Shown here: piece by piece, positions 10,390-22,950 of the stretch
Layout of the letters: the number at the start of each line of letters is the position of its first letter
Position numbering within the stretch: position 1 is the stretch's first letter
Source of the DNA: Sipunculus nudus
Taxonomy: Eukaryota; Annelida; Sipuncula; Golfingiida; Sipunculidae
Direction: 5' to 3'
Length of the DNA stretch: 64,000 nucleotides
Assembly: GCA_026874595.1 (NCBI GenBank)
Contig: CM049316.1
Location: forward strand, 67,792,676-67,856,675
Position numbers and translations under genes: made by a program
The notes under the pieces: model-generated
Seen by the model: the letters and a program-made list of their open reading frames with translations, nothing else
The model's database searches: none
What the model was told of the DNA's origin: nothing

Positions 10390-12045
10390 ATTCTGCCCTA
10401 TTACCCTAGCTGAAGTCTCATACAATGCCTGGGGTCCCTTTTTACTACTATGCGTTTTGTTGTTAATCTATATTTATGAGTACCCTGAATAGCCAAGGAA
10501 CAATACCCCGCAATCCGCCAGAGCGCTCGACATAACAATGGCATAACTTGACTTGGAGCACTGGGGACCTCTATTGAATACCCCTATTGTCTCACGACAC
10601 AATAACCGACTCTTCTCTCAACAAATACACTACTCTACACTAATACAAAGATACAGCTAAACCCATGAATAAAATAACCCATAATTGAACAAAATAGGGA
10701 GAAAAATACCCGCATGAAACGAGCCACTTCGTGAGACTCCGCCGAGGAGGGTATGTTTTACTTGAACTAATTTGTTTTAACCGGCTTTTAATCTCAGCCG
10801 GAGCGGTCGGTCGCCTGATTTCGCGATCGGTCCCAACTCACAAACGAGTGCGTCTTTTAGGGGTTCCTCGGGGTTATAACCCAGCAATGAGGTTGACACA
10901 CATCAAGGAGAGGGCTTCACGTTGTCCGAAATAGGAATCGAATTCTGCAGATCTACATAGAACCTTATTAAGAAAGCATATAAAAAAGAAGGTGGTTACC
11001 GCCACCAAAAAAAAATATTTAAAAAAAAAATCTTGTTTATTTTACATGGATTATACAACCAGCTAAAAGCCAATGTTAGTCCAGGCCACATATATAACTA
11101 GAATGTAATTTTACTCGAATCTATTTACTTGTTGTTTTTTTTTTCTGCAGGATTATGTGAAAATTACGGATCCAAATTCTACGAAACTTTGTTAGTGGGC
11201 CTAGAAAAATTCCATTATATTTTTGCAGATCATAAGAAATAGGCCGTTTGATTATGCTGAGTATGACTTGTTGCACTGGTGGAGGTATGCGTTCTATGAA
11301 ATTGATAATCCTCTTGCTATATTTAAATGTGTATACATCCATGTATCCTTGGAAAATAAATATCAGACATCGTATCTCGTCACGTGACATGCAAACAGCC
11401 AGAGTAAGTACGCATTCAGCGACGAGAAACGTAATATATGGCTGTATAGTACGCTGTAGTAAATAGCGTAACATCATTGTGGACCATAAACACAAAAAAA
11501 TGTGACGTAATGCACAGGTGCGGTGGTTGTAACTCACACGTATTATAACGAAGGGCAGCAACTGTTAACGTGTTTACTATGGCGGAGATCTATGCCAGTT
11601 GGGAAGTCAGTTATGCTCAATTTCAGAAAAGCGCAGCCCAATTAAGACTTACTGTGCTCAATCTGTGTACATGCGTGCGAATGTATGTATAAGCCCTGAT
11701 GTGCTTAACAGTATTTGTAAGTGGCGTTTAATTGATAAAGAAATTTATAGGTTCCTTCCTGTATATACATTAAAAAGGGGGAATTTATAAGTAATCTTAT
11801 TTTTGGCGCGTTATCGTCCCAGAAATAATTTATACTGATGTGGGGGCACCTGCAGGTATGCCATATCAAGACATATCCATTCACATGACTAATGAACTTA
11901 TGTTTGAAGGTGTCCATTCACCTATGTATACGTTTTGAAACAAGAATTTATGTTATTCCTTGCTTCCTCCTGCGTGTATATTAATGATCTATAAGGGTAG
12001 TTTGGGTGGTGAACATTTCTTATAAGTCCTTCGTAAAGAATGAAC
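10390..12045. other. Gene-less stretch
   Basis: No supported gene. The longest frame outside the low-complexity tracts, 11,121-11,561 on the minus strand (146 codons), has no recognisable motif and is AT-driven. The plus-strand frame 10,731-10,934 lies in a locally GC-richer patch (about 10,720-10,930), also without a recognisable product. A short A-rich run at about 11,006-11,030 and a GGTGGTTACCGCCACC near-palindrome at 10,991-11,006 were seen. Confidence 0.45.
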
Positions 12046-12395
12046 TTGTTTATCAACACCATGTTTGTAAACATAGCTGTGTTGACAAACGGGAAAAACA
12101 TGTAACCTAAGGTGCATGGTATAGGTTAATGGCATATATGTGGAGGTTGAAAGGTCACTTGTTGCAAAACGTCATGCATTTGCAAAGCTCCGGTTTATCT
12201 GACTTGCTTCCAGATACCCTTGTTGAATTTGTTTTTGGCGAACCCCCACATATAAAAAACACGTTGATATAAACAAAACAAGCAGCCTGTGTCCGGTGAT
12301 ATCCACGTTTTCTAGCCTATTTTTATAAAAGCTCCAAGGGGTTACCTTTAGTTAATAAGGATCAAATAGGTGATTGGGCCCCTTTTAATTCACAT
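12046..12395 (+). repeat. Dispersed repeat family 'F', copy A
   Basis: This segment aligns collinearly with 53,715-54,050 (same strand) and with 60,065-60,295 (opposite strand). Shared words in order are GTTGACAAACGGGAAAA, CATGTAACCTAAGGT, a TTGCAAAACG core, TTTGCAAA, a TATAAA...CACGTTGATATAAACAAAAC block, TAGCCTATTTTTATAAAAG, TTAGTTAATAA, and CCCTTTTAATT. No coding capacity, LTR or terminal inverted repeat is evident, so the class is unknown. It ends about 1.34 kb before the satellite array. Confidence 0.8.
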
Positions 12396-13732
12396 TTACA
12401 CAGCGGTCTGTGAGCACTCATTAGTTTAACTGGAAATGATCAGGTATACATCATATATACGGAATCGGTGGTAGAACTAGGAATGACAACATGAAATTCA
12501 GGCCTTTTTCAACTATCTGATAGTGGCCTGCGAGTCATGATACGAGTCATAATAGAACACACATTCTAAGGGTCGGATAAAAAATATTTGCTGTGTGGAA
12601 GTATTTGACATCAGAGGCTAATATGGTCGTGTTTTATTTGCTGAATAATAATAAAAAAAAAATTGTTACACAAAATTTGTGGTGATTACCCTGGCGACGA
12701 GAACTTAAATTTGAAGCCGTTTCCGCTGTTCCTAGTATAAACCAGCCTCGTCATTAATAACTGTTGCATAAATAGACGATAGTCAACCGTGAATGTAACA
12801 TTTATTATTTTCCGAACAGAATACCGTCACTTCTTATCTTACCTGGGAAAAATGACAGTTAGACAAGCAGAAAAAAAATTTTTAAAAATGGGTACACGTC
12901 TACTTATACTTGAATTTATCCGAACTAGAGCTATAGTTTGCGCTGCCACCTCAACGTTTTCAATTAATAAAAAAATCGATGTTTCGGTGGTAGGCTGCCG
13001 CTATGTTAGACTATAACAGGAGCTGGTTGCATGAATTAAGACTTACGTGCGTGCTTGTGAACATGCGTATAACTTTCACTCATAATTGAGGCGTGCGCAT
13101 CGTTGGGTATAACCATCAGCAATCAAACACACATATATTATAAATATAGCACGGACCTGGTCAGAATTAATTATTCCATCACTTCTTTATTATGATGTAT
13201 ATGCACCTATGTTGTGGCATGTAGAATTATACGATACGGCTCATGAACGGAAGGTAAATTGAACATCCCTCGTAATTCCCTCTGTCATGTTGATTACAGG
13301 GGGCGCTGGGTCACCATAGGGGGGCCCATTGACGGACTATTTTAGCAACAACACAGTGGGCTATAGTAATTAGTGACACATGTAATTGTAAAACCTGTCT
13401 GGCCGTAGATTGAAATGTATGGTAGTCATACCTCAAGCCTCGTCCACCCCGGATCACCAAGGAATGTTTTTTCCCCGATTTATTCCAACCCCCCTTTCCC
13501 CTTAATTGTATTAGGACCACCGAGTACCACAGCAGAATGGACGCGCAAACTAATATAAATAAAACCTGATGGACTGAACAGGAGACCTAGCTACAAGCCC
13601 CTTAAACGTGGAGAATATGAGGGTCCTATAACTAAGACTTCAGTATACCAGTTCAAGGGATTTAGAAGTATATATAAACCCTCTAAGCAGAGACGTCTGG
13701 ATGGTATATAATTCCATAATATGACTAGCGTA
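12396..13732. other. Gene-less stretch leading to the satellite
   Basis: AT-rich sequence with no supported gene; frames at 12,789-13,016 and 13,311-13,520 have no recognisable motif. From about 13,611 faint satellite-like words appear (GAGAATATGAGGGTC, CAGTTCAAGG), which may be highly decayed monomers outside the recognisable array. Confidence 0.5.
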
Positions 13733-13858
13733 TATACCTGTTCAAGTGACTCAAAGCGTATGAGAGTCTTTGCTGGTATTCCGTACCTGTTCAGGTAACT
13801 TCATGATATTAGTTTCTTTGCTGGTACTCCGTACCTGTTCAGGTTACTTCGAGGACAT
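13733..13858. repeat. Left edge of the array: diverged plain monomers
   Basis: Two monomers starting near 13,762 and 13,810 have the plain GTACCTGTTCAGGT centre rather than A, B or C signatures, with private changes such as CATGATATTAGTTTC. The first trimer-phased unit is a B-type at 13,859 followed by C at 13,908. Divergence rises outward, as expected at an array boundary. Confidence 0.8.
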
Positions 13859-15863
13859 AAGAGTCTCTGGAAGTTTTCCATACCTGTTCAGGTATTTTTG
13901 AGGACACGAGAGTCTTTTCTAGTATTGTCCAGGTAACTTCGAGAACATGAGAGTCTTTGCTGGTATTCCGTAACTGTTCAGCTAACTTCGAGGACATAAG
14001 AGTCTCTGTAAGTATTCCATACCTGTTCAGGTAACTTTGAGGACACGAGAGTCTTTTCTAGTATTGTTCAGGTAACTTCGAGAACATGAGAGTCTTTGCT
14101 GGTATTTCGTAACTGTTCAGCTAACTTCGAGGACATAAGAGTCTCTGTAAGTATTCCATACCTGTTCAGGTAACTTTGAGGACACGAGAGTCTTTTCTAG
14201 TATTGTTCAGGTAACTTCGAGAACATGAGAGTCTTTGCTGGTATTCCGTAACTGTTCAGCTAACTTCGAGGACATAAGAGTCTCTGTAAGTATTCTATAC
14301 CTGTCTAGCTAACTTTGAGGACACGAGAGTCTTTTCTAGTATTGTTCAGGTAACTTCGAGAACATGAGAGTCTTTTCTGGTATTCCGTAACTGTACAGCT
14401 AACTTCGAGGACATAAGACTCTCTGTAAGTATTCCATACCTGTCAGGTAACTTTGAGGACACGAGAGTCGTTTCTAGTATTGTTCAGGTAGCTTCGAGAA
14501 CATGAGAGTCTTTGCTGGTATTCCGTAACTGTTCAGCTAACTTCGAGGACATAAGAGTCTCTGTAAGTATTCCATGCCTGTTCAGGTAACTTATAGGACA
14601 CGAGAGTCTTTTCTAGTATTGTTCAGGTAACTTCGAGAACATGAGAGTCTTTGCTGGTATTCCGTAACTGTCCAGGTATCTTCGAGGACATAAGAGTCTC
14701 TGTAAGTATTCCATACCTGTTCAGGTAACTTTGAGGACACGAGAGTCTTTTCTAGTATTGTTCAGGTAACTTCGAGAACATGAGAGTCTTTGCTGATATT
14801 CCGTAACTGTTCAGCTAACTTCGAGGACATAAGAGTCTCTGTAAGTATTCCATGCCTGTTCAGGTAACTTTGAGGACACGAGAGTCTTTTCTAGTATTGT
14901 TCAGGTAACTTCGAGAACATAAGAGTCTTTGCTGGTATTCCGTAACTGTTCAGCTAACTTCGAGGACATAAGAGTCTCTGTAAGTATTCCATACCTGTCA
15001 GGTAACTTTGAGGACACGAGAGTCTTTTCTAGTATTGTTCAGGTAACTTCGAGAACATGAGAGTCTTTGCTGGTATTCCGTAACTGTACATGTAACTTCG
15101 AGGACATAAGAGTCTCTGCAAGTATTCCATACCTGTCAAGGTAACTTTGAGGACACGAGAGTCTTTTCTAGCATTGTTCAGGTAGCTTCGAGAACATGAG
15201 AGTCTTTGCTGGTATTCCGTAACTGTTCAGCTAACTTCGAGGACATAAGAGTCTCTGTAAGTATTCCATGCCTGTTCAGGTAACTTATAGGACACGAGAG
15301 TCTTTTCTAGTATTGTTCAGGTAACTTCGAGAACATGAGAGTCTTTGCTGGTATTCCGTAACTGTCCAGGTAACTTCGAGGACATAAGAGTCTCTGTAAG
15401 TATTCCATACCTGTTCAGGTAACTTTGAGGACACGAGAGTCTTTTCTAGTATTGTTCAGGTAACTTCGAGAACATGAGAGTCTTTGCTGGTATTCCGTAA
15501 CTGTTCAGCTAACTTCGAGAACATAAGAGTCTCTGTAAGTATTCCATACCTGTTCAGGTAACTTTGAGGACACGAGAGTCTTTTCTAGTATTGTTCAGGT
15601 AAATTCCAGAACATGAGAGTCTTTGCTGGTATTCCGTAACTGTTCATCTAACTTCGAGGACATAAGAGTCTCTGTAAGTATTCCATACCTGTTCTGGTAA
15701 CTTTGAGGACACGAGAGTCTTTTCTAGTATTGTTCAGGTAACTTCGAGAACATGAGAGTCTTTGCTGGTATTCCGTAACTGTTCAGCTAACTTCGAGGAC
15801 ATAAGAGTCTCTGTAAGTATTCCATACCTGTTCAGGTAACTTTGAGGACACGAGAGTCTTTTC

Positions 15864-16050
15864 TAGTATTGTTCAGGTAGCTTCGAGTTCATGAGAGTCT
15901 TTGCTGGTATTCCGTAACTATTCAGGTAACTTCAGGACATGAGAGTCTTTGCTGGTATTCCGTACCTATCCTGGTAATCTCGAGAACATGAGAGTCTTTG
16001 CTAATATTCCGTTCCTGTTCAGGTAACTTTGAGGACACGAGAGTCTTTTC
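15864..16050. repeat. Variant block P, leftmost example (187 bp)
   Basis: Block P is a C-type 41-mer ending in CTTCGAGGTCAT (here GAGTTCAT). It is followed by a 48-mer with GTAACTATTCAGGTAAC and CAGGACAT, a 49-mer with CCTATCCTGGTAATCTCGAG, and a 49-mer with GCTAATATTCCGTACC (TTCC here). It is one 48-bp monomer longer than a trimer. Further P blocks begin near 17,828, 21,441, 22,977, 26,035, 27,200, 29,155, 32,635, 36,347, 38,301, 39,975, 41,131, 44,751, 47,391 and 49,016 (about 15 in all). Confidence 0.85.
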
Positions 16051-17295
16051 TAGTATTGTTCAGGTAACTTCGAGAACATGAGAGTCTTTGCTGGTATTCC
16101 GTAACTGTTCAGCTAACTTCGAGGACATAAGAGTCTCTGTAAGTATTCCATACCTGTTCAGGTAACGTTGAGGACACGAGAGTCTTTTCTAGTATTGTTC
16201 AGGTAACTTCGAGAACATGAGAGTCTTTGCTGGTATTCCGTAACTGTTCAGCTATCTTCGAGGACATAAGAGTCTCTGCAAGTATTCCATACCTGTCCAG
16301 GTAACTTTGAGGACACGAGAGTCTTTTCTAGCATTGTTCAGGTAGCTTCGAGAACATGAGAGTCTTTGCTGGTATTCCGTAACTGTTCAGCTAACTTCGA
16401 GGACATAAGAGTCTCTGTAAGTATTCCATGCCTGTTCAGGTGACTTTTAGGACACGAGAGTCTTTTCTAGTATTGTTCAGGTAACTACGAGAACATGAGA
16501 GTCTTTGCTGGTATTCCGTAACTGTCCAGGTAACTTCGAGGACATAAGAGTCTCTGTAAGTATTCCATACCTGTTCAGGTAACTTTGAGGACACGAGAGT
16601 CTTTTCTAGTATTGTTCAGGTAACTTCGAGAACATGAGAGTCTTCGCATGTATTCCGTAACTGTCCAGGTAATTTCGAGGACATAAGAGTCTCTGTAAGT
16701 ATTCCATACCTGTTAAGGTAACTTTGAGGACACGAGAGTCTTTTCTAGTATTGTTCAGGTAACTTCGAGAACATGAGAGTCTTTGCTGGTATTCCGTAAC
16801 TGTTCAGCTAACTTCGAGGACATAAGAGTCTCTGTAAGTATTCCATACCTGTTCAGGTAACTTTGAGGACACGAGAGTCTTTTCTAGTATTGTTCAGGTA
16901 ACTTCGAGAACATGAGAGTCTTTGCTGGTATTCCGTAACTGTTCATCTAACTTCGAGGACATAAGAGTCTCTGTAAGTATTCCATACCTGTTCAGGTAAC
17001 TTTGAGGACACGAGAGTCTTTTCTAGTATTGTTCAGGTAACTTCGAGAACATGAGAGTCTTTTCTGGTATTCCGTAACTGTTCAGCTAACTTCGAGGACA
17101 TAAGAGTCTCTGTAAGTATTCTATACCTGTTCAGGTAACTTTGAGGACACGAGAGTCTTTTCTAGTATTGTTCAGGTAACTTCGAGAACATGAGAGTCTT
17201 TGCTGGTATTCCGTAACTGTTCAGCTAACTTCGAGGACATAAGAGTCTCTGTAAGTATTCCATACCTGTACAGGCAACTTTGAGGACACGAGAGT

Positions 17296-17530
17296 CTTTT
17301 CTAGTATTGTTCAGGTAGCTTCGAGGTCATGAGAGTCTTTGCTGGTATTCTGTAACTATTCAGGGAACTTCAGGACATGGGAGTCTTTGCTGGTATTCCG
17401 TACCTGTTCAGGTAACTTCAGGACATGAGAGTCTTTGCTGGTATTCCGTACCTGTCCTGGTAATTTCGAGAATATGAGAGTCTTTGCTAATATTCCGTAC
17501 CTGTTCAGGTAACTTTGAGGACACGAGAGT
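17296..17530. repeat. Variant block Q, leftmost example (235 bp)
   Basis: Block Q is C41 ending GAGGTCAT, then a 48-mer with GTAACTATTCAGGGAAC, a 48-mer opening GGGAGTC and holding CCTGTTCAGGTAACTTCAGG, a 49-mer with CCTGTCCTGGTAATTTCGAG, and the GCTAATATT 49-mer. It is two 48-bp monomers longer than a trimer. Other Q blocks begin near 19,264, 22,461, 24,411, 28,641, 30,591, 33,099, 34,721, 37,789, 39,461, 42,561, 45,211 and 50,921. Q and P share their first and last monomers, so Q is probably P plus one monomer or the reverse. Confidence 0.85.
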
Positions 17531-17800
17531 CTTTTCTAGTATTGTTCAGGTAACTTCGAGAACATGAGAGTCTTTGCTGGTATTCCGTAACTGTTCAGCT
17601 AACTTCGAGGACATAAGAGTCTCTGTAAGTATTCCATACCTGTTAAGGTAACTTTGAGGACACGAGTCTTTTCTAGTATTGTTCAGGTAACTTCGAGAAC
17701 ATGAGAGTCTTTTCTGGTATTCCGTAACTGTACAGCTGACTTCGAGGACATAAGAGTCTCTGTAAGTATTCCATACCTGTCTAGCTAACTTTGAGGACAC

Positions 17801-19750
17801 GAGAGTCTTTTCTAGTATTGTTCAGGTAGCTTCGAGGTCATGAGAGTCTTTGCTGGTATTCCGTAACTATTCAGGTAACTTCAGGACATGAGAGTCTTTG
17901 CTGGTATTCCGTACCTATCCTGGTAATCTCGAGAACATGAGAGTCTTTGCTAATATTCCGTACCTGTTCAGGTAACTTTGAGGACACGAGAGTCTTTTCT
18001 AGTATTGTTCAGGTAACTTCGAGAACATGAGAGTCTTTGCTGGTATTCCGTAACTGTTCAGCTAACTTCGAGGACATAAGAGTCTCTGTAAGTATTCCAT
18101 ACCTGTTCAGGTAACGTTGAGGACACGAGAGTCTTTTCTAGTATTGTTCAGGTAACTTCGAGAACATGAGAGTCTTTGCTGGTATTCCGTAACTGTTCAG
18201 CTATCTTCGAGGACATAAGAGTCTCTGCAAGTATTCCATACCTGTCCAGGTAACTTTGAGGACACGAGAGTCTTTTCTAGCATTGTTCAGGTAGCTTCGA
18301 GAACATGAGAGTCTTTGCTGGTATTCCGTAACTGTTCAGCTAACTTCGAGGACATAAGAGTCTCTGTAAGTATTCCATGCCTGTTCAGGTGACTTTTAGG
18401 ACACGAGAGTCTTTTCTAGTATTGTTCAGGTAACTACGAGAACATGAGAGTCTTTGCTGGTATTCCGTAACTGTCCAGGTAACTTCGAGGACATAAGAGT
18501 CTCTGTAAGTATTCCATACCTGTTCAGGTAACTTTGAGGACACGAGAGTCTTTTCTAGTATTGTTCAGGTAACTTCGAGAACATGAGAGTCTTCGCTGGT
18601 ATTCCGTAACTGTCCAGGTAATTTCGAGGACATAAGAGTCTCTGTAAGTATTCCATACCTGTTAAGGTAACTTTGAGGACACGAGAGTCTTTTCTAGTAT
18701 TGTTCAGGTAACTTCGAGAACATGAGAGTTTTGCTGGTATTCCGTAACTGTTCAGCTAACTTCGAGGACATAAGAGTCTCTGTAAGTATTCCATACCTGT
18801 TCAGGTAACTTTGAGGACACGAGAGTCTTTTCTAGTATTGTTCAGGTAACTTCGAGAACATGAGAGTCTTTGCTGGTATTCCGTAACTGTTCATCTAACT
18901 TCGAGGACATAAGAGTCTCTGTAAGTATTCCATACCTGTTCAGGTAACTTTGAGGACACGAGAGTCTTTTCTAGTATTGTTCAGGTAACTTCGAGAACAT
19001 GAGAGTCTTTTCTGGTATTCCGTAACTGTTCAGCTAACTTCGAGGACATAAGAGTCTCTGTATGTATTCTATACCTGTTCAGGTAACTTTGAGGACACGA
19101 GAGTCTTTTCTAGTATTGTTCAGGTAACTTCGAGAACATGAGAGTCTTTGCTGGTATTCCGTAACTGTTCAGCTAACTTCGAGGACATAAGAGTCTCTGT
19201 AAGTATTCCATACCTGTTCAGGTAACTTTGAGGACACGAGAGTCTTTTCTAGTATTGTTCAGGTAGCTTCGAGGTCATGAGAGTCTTTGCTGGTATTCCG
19301 TAATTATTCAGGGAACTTCAGGACATGGGAGTCTTTGCTGGTATTCCGTACCTGTTCAGGTAACTTCAGGACATGAGAGTCTTTGCTGGTATTCCGTACC
19401 TGTCCTGGTAATTTCGAGAACATGAGAGTCTTTGCTAATATTCCGTACCTGTTCAGGTAACTTTGAGGACACGAGAGTCTTTTCTAGTATTGTTCAGGTA
19501 ACTTCGAGAACATGAGAGTCTTTGCTGGTATTCCGTAACTGTTCAGCTAACTTCGAGGACATAAGAGTCTCTGTAAGTATTCCATACCTGTTAAGGTAAC
19601 TTTGAGGACACGAGAGTCTTTTCTAGTATTGTTCAGGTAACTTCGAGAACATGAGAGTCTTTTCTGGTATTCCGTAACTGTACAGCTAACTTCGAGGACA
19701 TAAGAGTCTCTGTAAGTATTCCATACCTGTCTAGCTAACTTTGAGGACAC
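17801..19750. repeat. Superblock alpha, copy 1 (about 1,950 bp)
   Basis: Runs from one P block through eleven ordinary trimers and a Q block to the next junction carrying CCTGTCTAGCTAAC. It has the ordered markers GTAACGTTGAGG, CAGCTATCTTCG, GTGACTTTTAGG, TAACTACGAG, CTTCGCTGG, TGTTAAGG, CATCTAAC and GTATGTATTCTATACC. The same marker series recurs at 22,951-24,901 and 29,130-31,080. Confidence 0.85.
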
Positions 19751-22700
19751 GAGAGTCTTTTCTAGTATTGTTCAGGTAACTTCGAGAACATGAGAGTCTT
19801 TGCTGGTATTCCGTAACTGTTCAGCTAACTTCGAGGACATAAGAGTCTCTGTAAGTATTCCATACCTGTTCAGGTAACTTTGAGGACACGAGAGTCTTTT
19901 CTAGTATTGTTCAGGTAACTTCGAGAACATGAGAGTCTTTGCTGGTATTTCGTAACTGTTCAGCTAACTTCGAGGACATAAGAGTCTCTGTAAGTATTCC
20001 ATACCTGTTCAGGTAACTTTGAGGACACGAGAGTCTTTTCTAGTATTGTTCAGGTAACTTCGAGAACATGAGAGTCTTTGCTGGTATTCCGTAACTGTTC
20101 AGCTAACTTCGAGGACATAAGAGTCTCTGTAAGTATTCTATACCTGTCTAGCTAACTTTGAGGACACGAGAGTCTTTTCTAGTATTGTTCAGGTAACTTC
20201 GAGAACATGAGAGTCTTTTCTGGTATTCCGTAACTGTACAGCTAACTTCGAGGACATAAGACTCTCTGTAAGTATTCCATACCTGTCAGGTAACTTTGAG
20301 GACACGAGAGTCGTTTCTAGTATTGTTCAGGTAGCTTCGAGAACATGAGAGTCTTTGCTGGTATTCCGTAACTGTTCAGCTAACTTCGAGGACATAAGAG
20401 TCTCTGTAAGTATTCCATGCCTGTTCAGGTAACTTTGAGGACACGAGAGTCTTTTCTAGTATTGTTCAGGTAACTTCGAGAACATAAGAGTCTTTGCTGG
20501 TATTCCGTAACTGTTCAGCTAACTTCGAGGACATAAGAGTCTCTGTAAGTATTCCATACCTGTCAGGTAACTTTGAGGACACGAGAGTCTTTTCTAGTAT
20601 TGTTCAGGTAACTTCGAGAACATGAGAGTCTTTGCTGGTATTCCGTAACTGTACATGTAACTTCGAGGACATAAGAGTCTCTGCAAGTATTCCATACCTG
20701 TCAAGGTAACTTTGAGGACACGAGAGTCTTTTCTAGCATTGTTCAGGTAGCTTCGAGAACATGAGAGTCTTTGCTGGTATTCCGTAACTGTTCAGCTAAC
20801 TTCGAGGGCATAAGAGTCTCTGTAAGTATTCCATGCCTGTTCAGGTAACTTATAGGACACGAGAGTCTTTTCTAGTATTGTTCAGGTAACTTCGAGAACA
20901 TGAGAGTCTTTGCTGGTATTCCGTAACTGTCCAGGTAACTTCGAGGACATAAGAGTCTCTGTAAGTATTCCATACCTGTTCAGGTAACTTTGAGGACACG
21001 AGAGTCTTTTCTAGTATTGTTCAGGTAACTTCGAGAACATGAGAGTCTTTGCTGGTATTCCGTAACTGTTCAGCTAACTTCGAGAACATAAGAGTCTCTG
21101 TAAGTATTCCATACCTGTTCAGGTAACTTTGAGGACACGAGAGTCTTTTCTAGTATTGTTCAGGTAAATTCCAGAACAGGAGAGTCTTTGCTGGTATTCC
21201 GTAACTGTTCATCTAACTTCGAGGACATAAGAGTCTCTGTAAGTATTCCATACCTGTTCAGGTAACTTTGAGGACACGAGAGTCTTTTCTAGTATTGTTC
21301 AGGTAACTTCGAGAACATGAGAGTCTTTGCTGGTATTCCGTAACTGTTCAGCTAACTTCGAGGACATAAGAGTCTCTGTAAGTATTCCATACCTGTTCAG
21401 GTAACTTTGAGGACACGAGAGTCTTTTCTAGTATTGTTCAGGTAGCTTCGAGGTCATGAGAGTCTTTGCTGGTATTCCGTAACTATTCAGGTAACTTCAG
21501 GACATGAGAGTCTTTGCTGGTATTCCGTACCTATCCTGGTAATCTCGAGAACATGAGAGTCTTTGCTAATATTCCGTACCTGTTCAGGTAACTTTGAGGA
21601 CACGAGAGTCTTTTCTAGTATTGTTCAGGTAACTTCGAGAACATGAGAGTCTTTGCTGGTATTCCGTAACTGTTCAGCTAACTTCGAGGACATAAGAGTC
21701 TCTGTAAGTATTCCATACCTGTTCAGGTAACGTTGAGGACACGAGAGTCTTTTCTAGTATTGTTCAGGTAACTTCGAGAACATGAGAGTCTTTGCTGGTA
21801 TTCCGTAACTGTTCAGCTATCTTCGAGGACATAAGAGTCTCTGCAAGTATTCCATACCTGTCCAGGTAACTTTGAGGACACGAGAGTCTTTTCTAGCATT
21901 GTTCAGGTAGCTTCGAGAACATGAGAGTCTTTGCTGGTATTCCGTAACTGTTCAGCTAACTTCGAGGACATAAGAGTCTCTGTAAGTATTCCATACCTGT
22001 TCAGGTAACTTTGAGGACACGAGAGTCTTTTCTAGTATTGTTCAGGTAACTTCGAGAACATGAGAGTCTTTGCTGGTATTCCGTAACTGTTCATCTAACT
22101 TCGAGGACATAAGAGTCTCTGTAAGTATTCCATACCTGTTCAGGTAACTTTGAGGACACGAGAGTCTTTTCTAGTATTGTTCAGGTAACTTCGAGAACAT
22201 GAGAGTCTTTTCTGGTATTCCGTAACTGTTCAGCTAACTTCGAGGACATAAGAGTCTCTGTAAGTATTCTATACCTGTTCAGGTAACTTTGAGGACACGA
22301 GAGTCTTTTCTAGTATTGTTCAGGTAACTTCGAGAACATGAGAGTCTTTGCTGGTATTCCGTAACTGTTCAGCTAACTTCGAGGACATAAGAGTCTCTGT
22401 AAGTATTCCATACCTGTTCAGGTAACTTTGAGGACACGAGAGTCTTTTCTAGTATTGTTCAGGTAGCTTCGAGGTCATGAGAGTCTTTGCTGGTATTCCG
22501 TAACTATTCAGGGAACTTCAGGACATGGGAGTCTTTGCTGGTATTCCGTACCTGTTCAGGTAACTTCAGGACATGAGAGTCTTTGCTGGTATTCCGTACC
22601 TGTCCTGGTAATTTCGAGAATATGAGAGTCTTTGCTAATATTCCGTACCTGTTCAGGTAACTTTGAGGACACGAGAGTCTTTTCTAGTATTGTTCAGGTA

Positions 22701-22950
22701 ACTTCGAGAACATGAGAGTCTTTGCTGGTATTCCGTAACTGTTCAGCTAACTTCGAGGACATAAGAGTCTCTGTAAGTATTCCATACCTGTTAAGGTAAC
22801 TTTGAGGACACGAGAGTCTTTTCTAGTATTGTTCAGGTAACTTCGAGAACATGAGAGTCTTTTCTGGTATTCCGTAACTGTACAGCTAACTTCGAGGACA
22901 TAAGAGTCTCTGTAAGTATTCCATACCTGTCTAGCTAACTTTGAGGACAC

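Noticed and set aside
11121-11561. 146-codon minus-strand open frame
   Set aside because: It is the longest frame outside repeats but shows no recognisable motif or domain. It sits in AT-rich DNA, where frames of this size can arise by chance.
19547-19750. A 67-codon minus-strand reading frame repeated at least ten times with the same product (for example 19,547-19,750, 22,747-22,950, 24,698-24,901 and 42,856-43,059)
   Set aside because: It marks identical satellite segments, not a gene family. The 139-bp unit shifts frame in every copy, stops recur, and the frame exists only where one rare variant combination is present.
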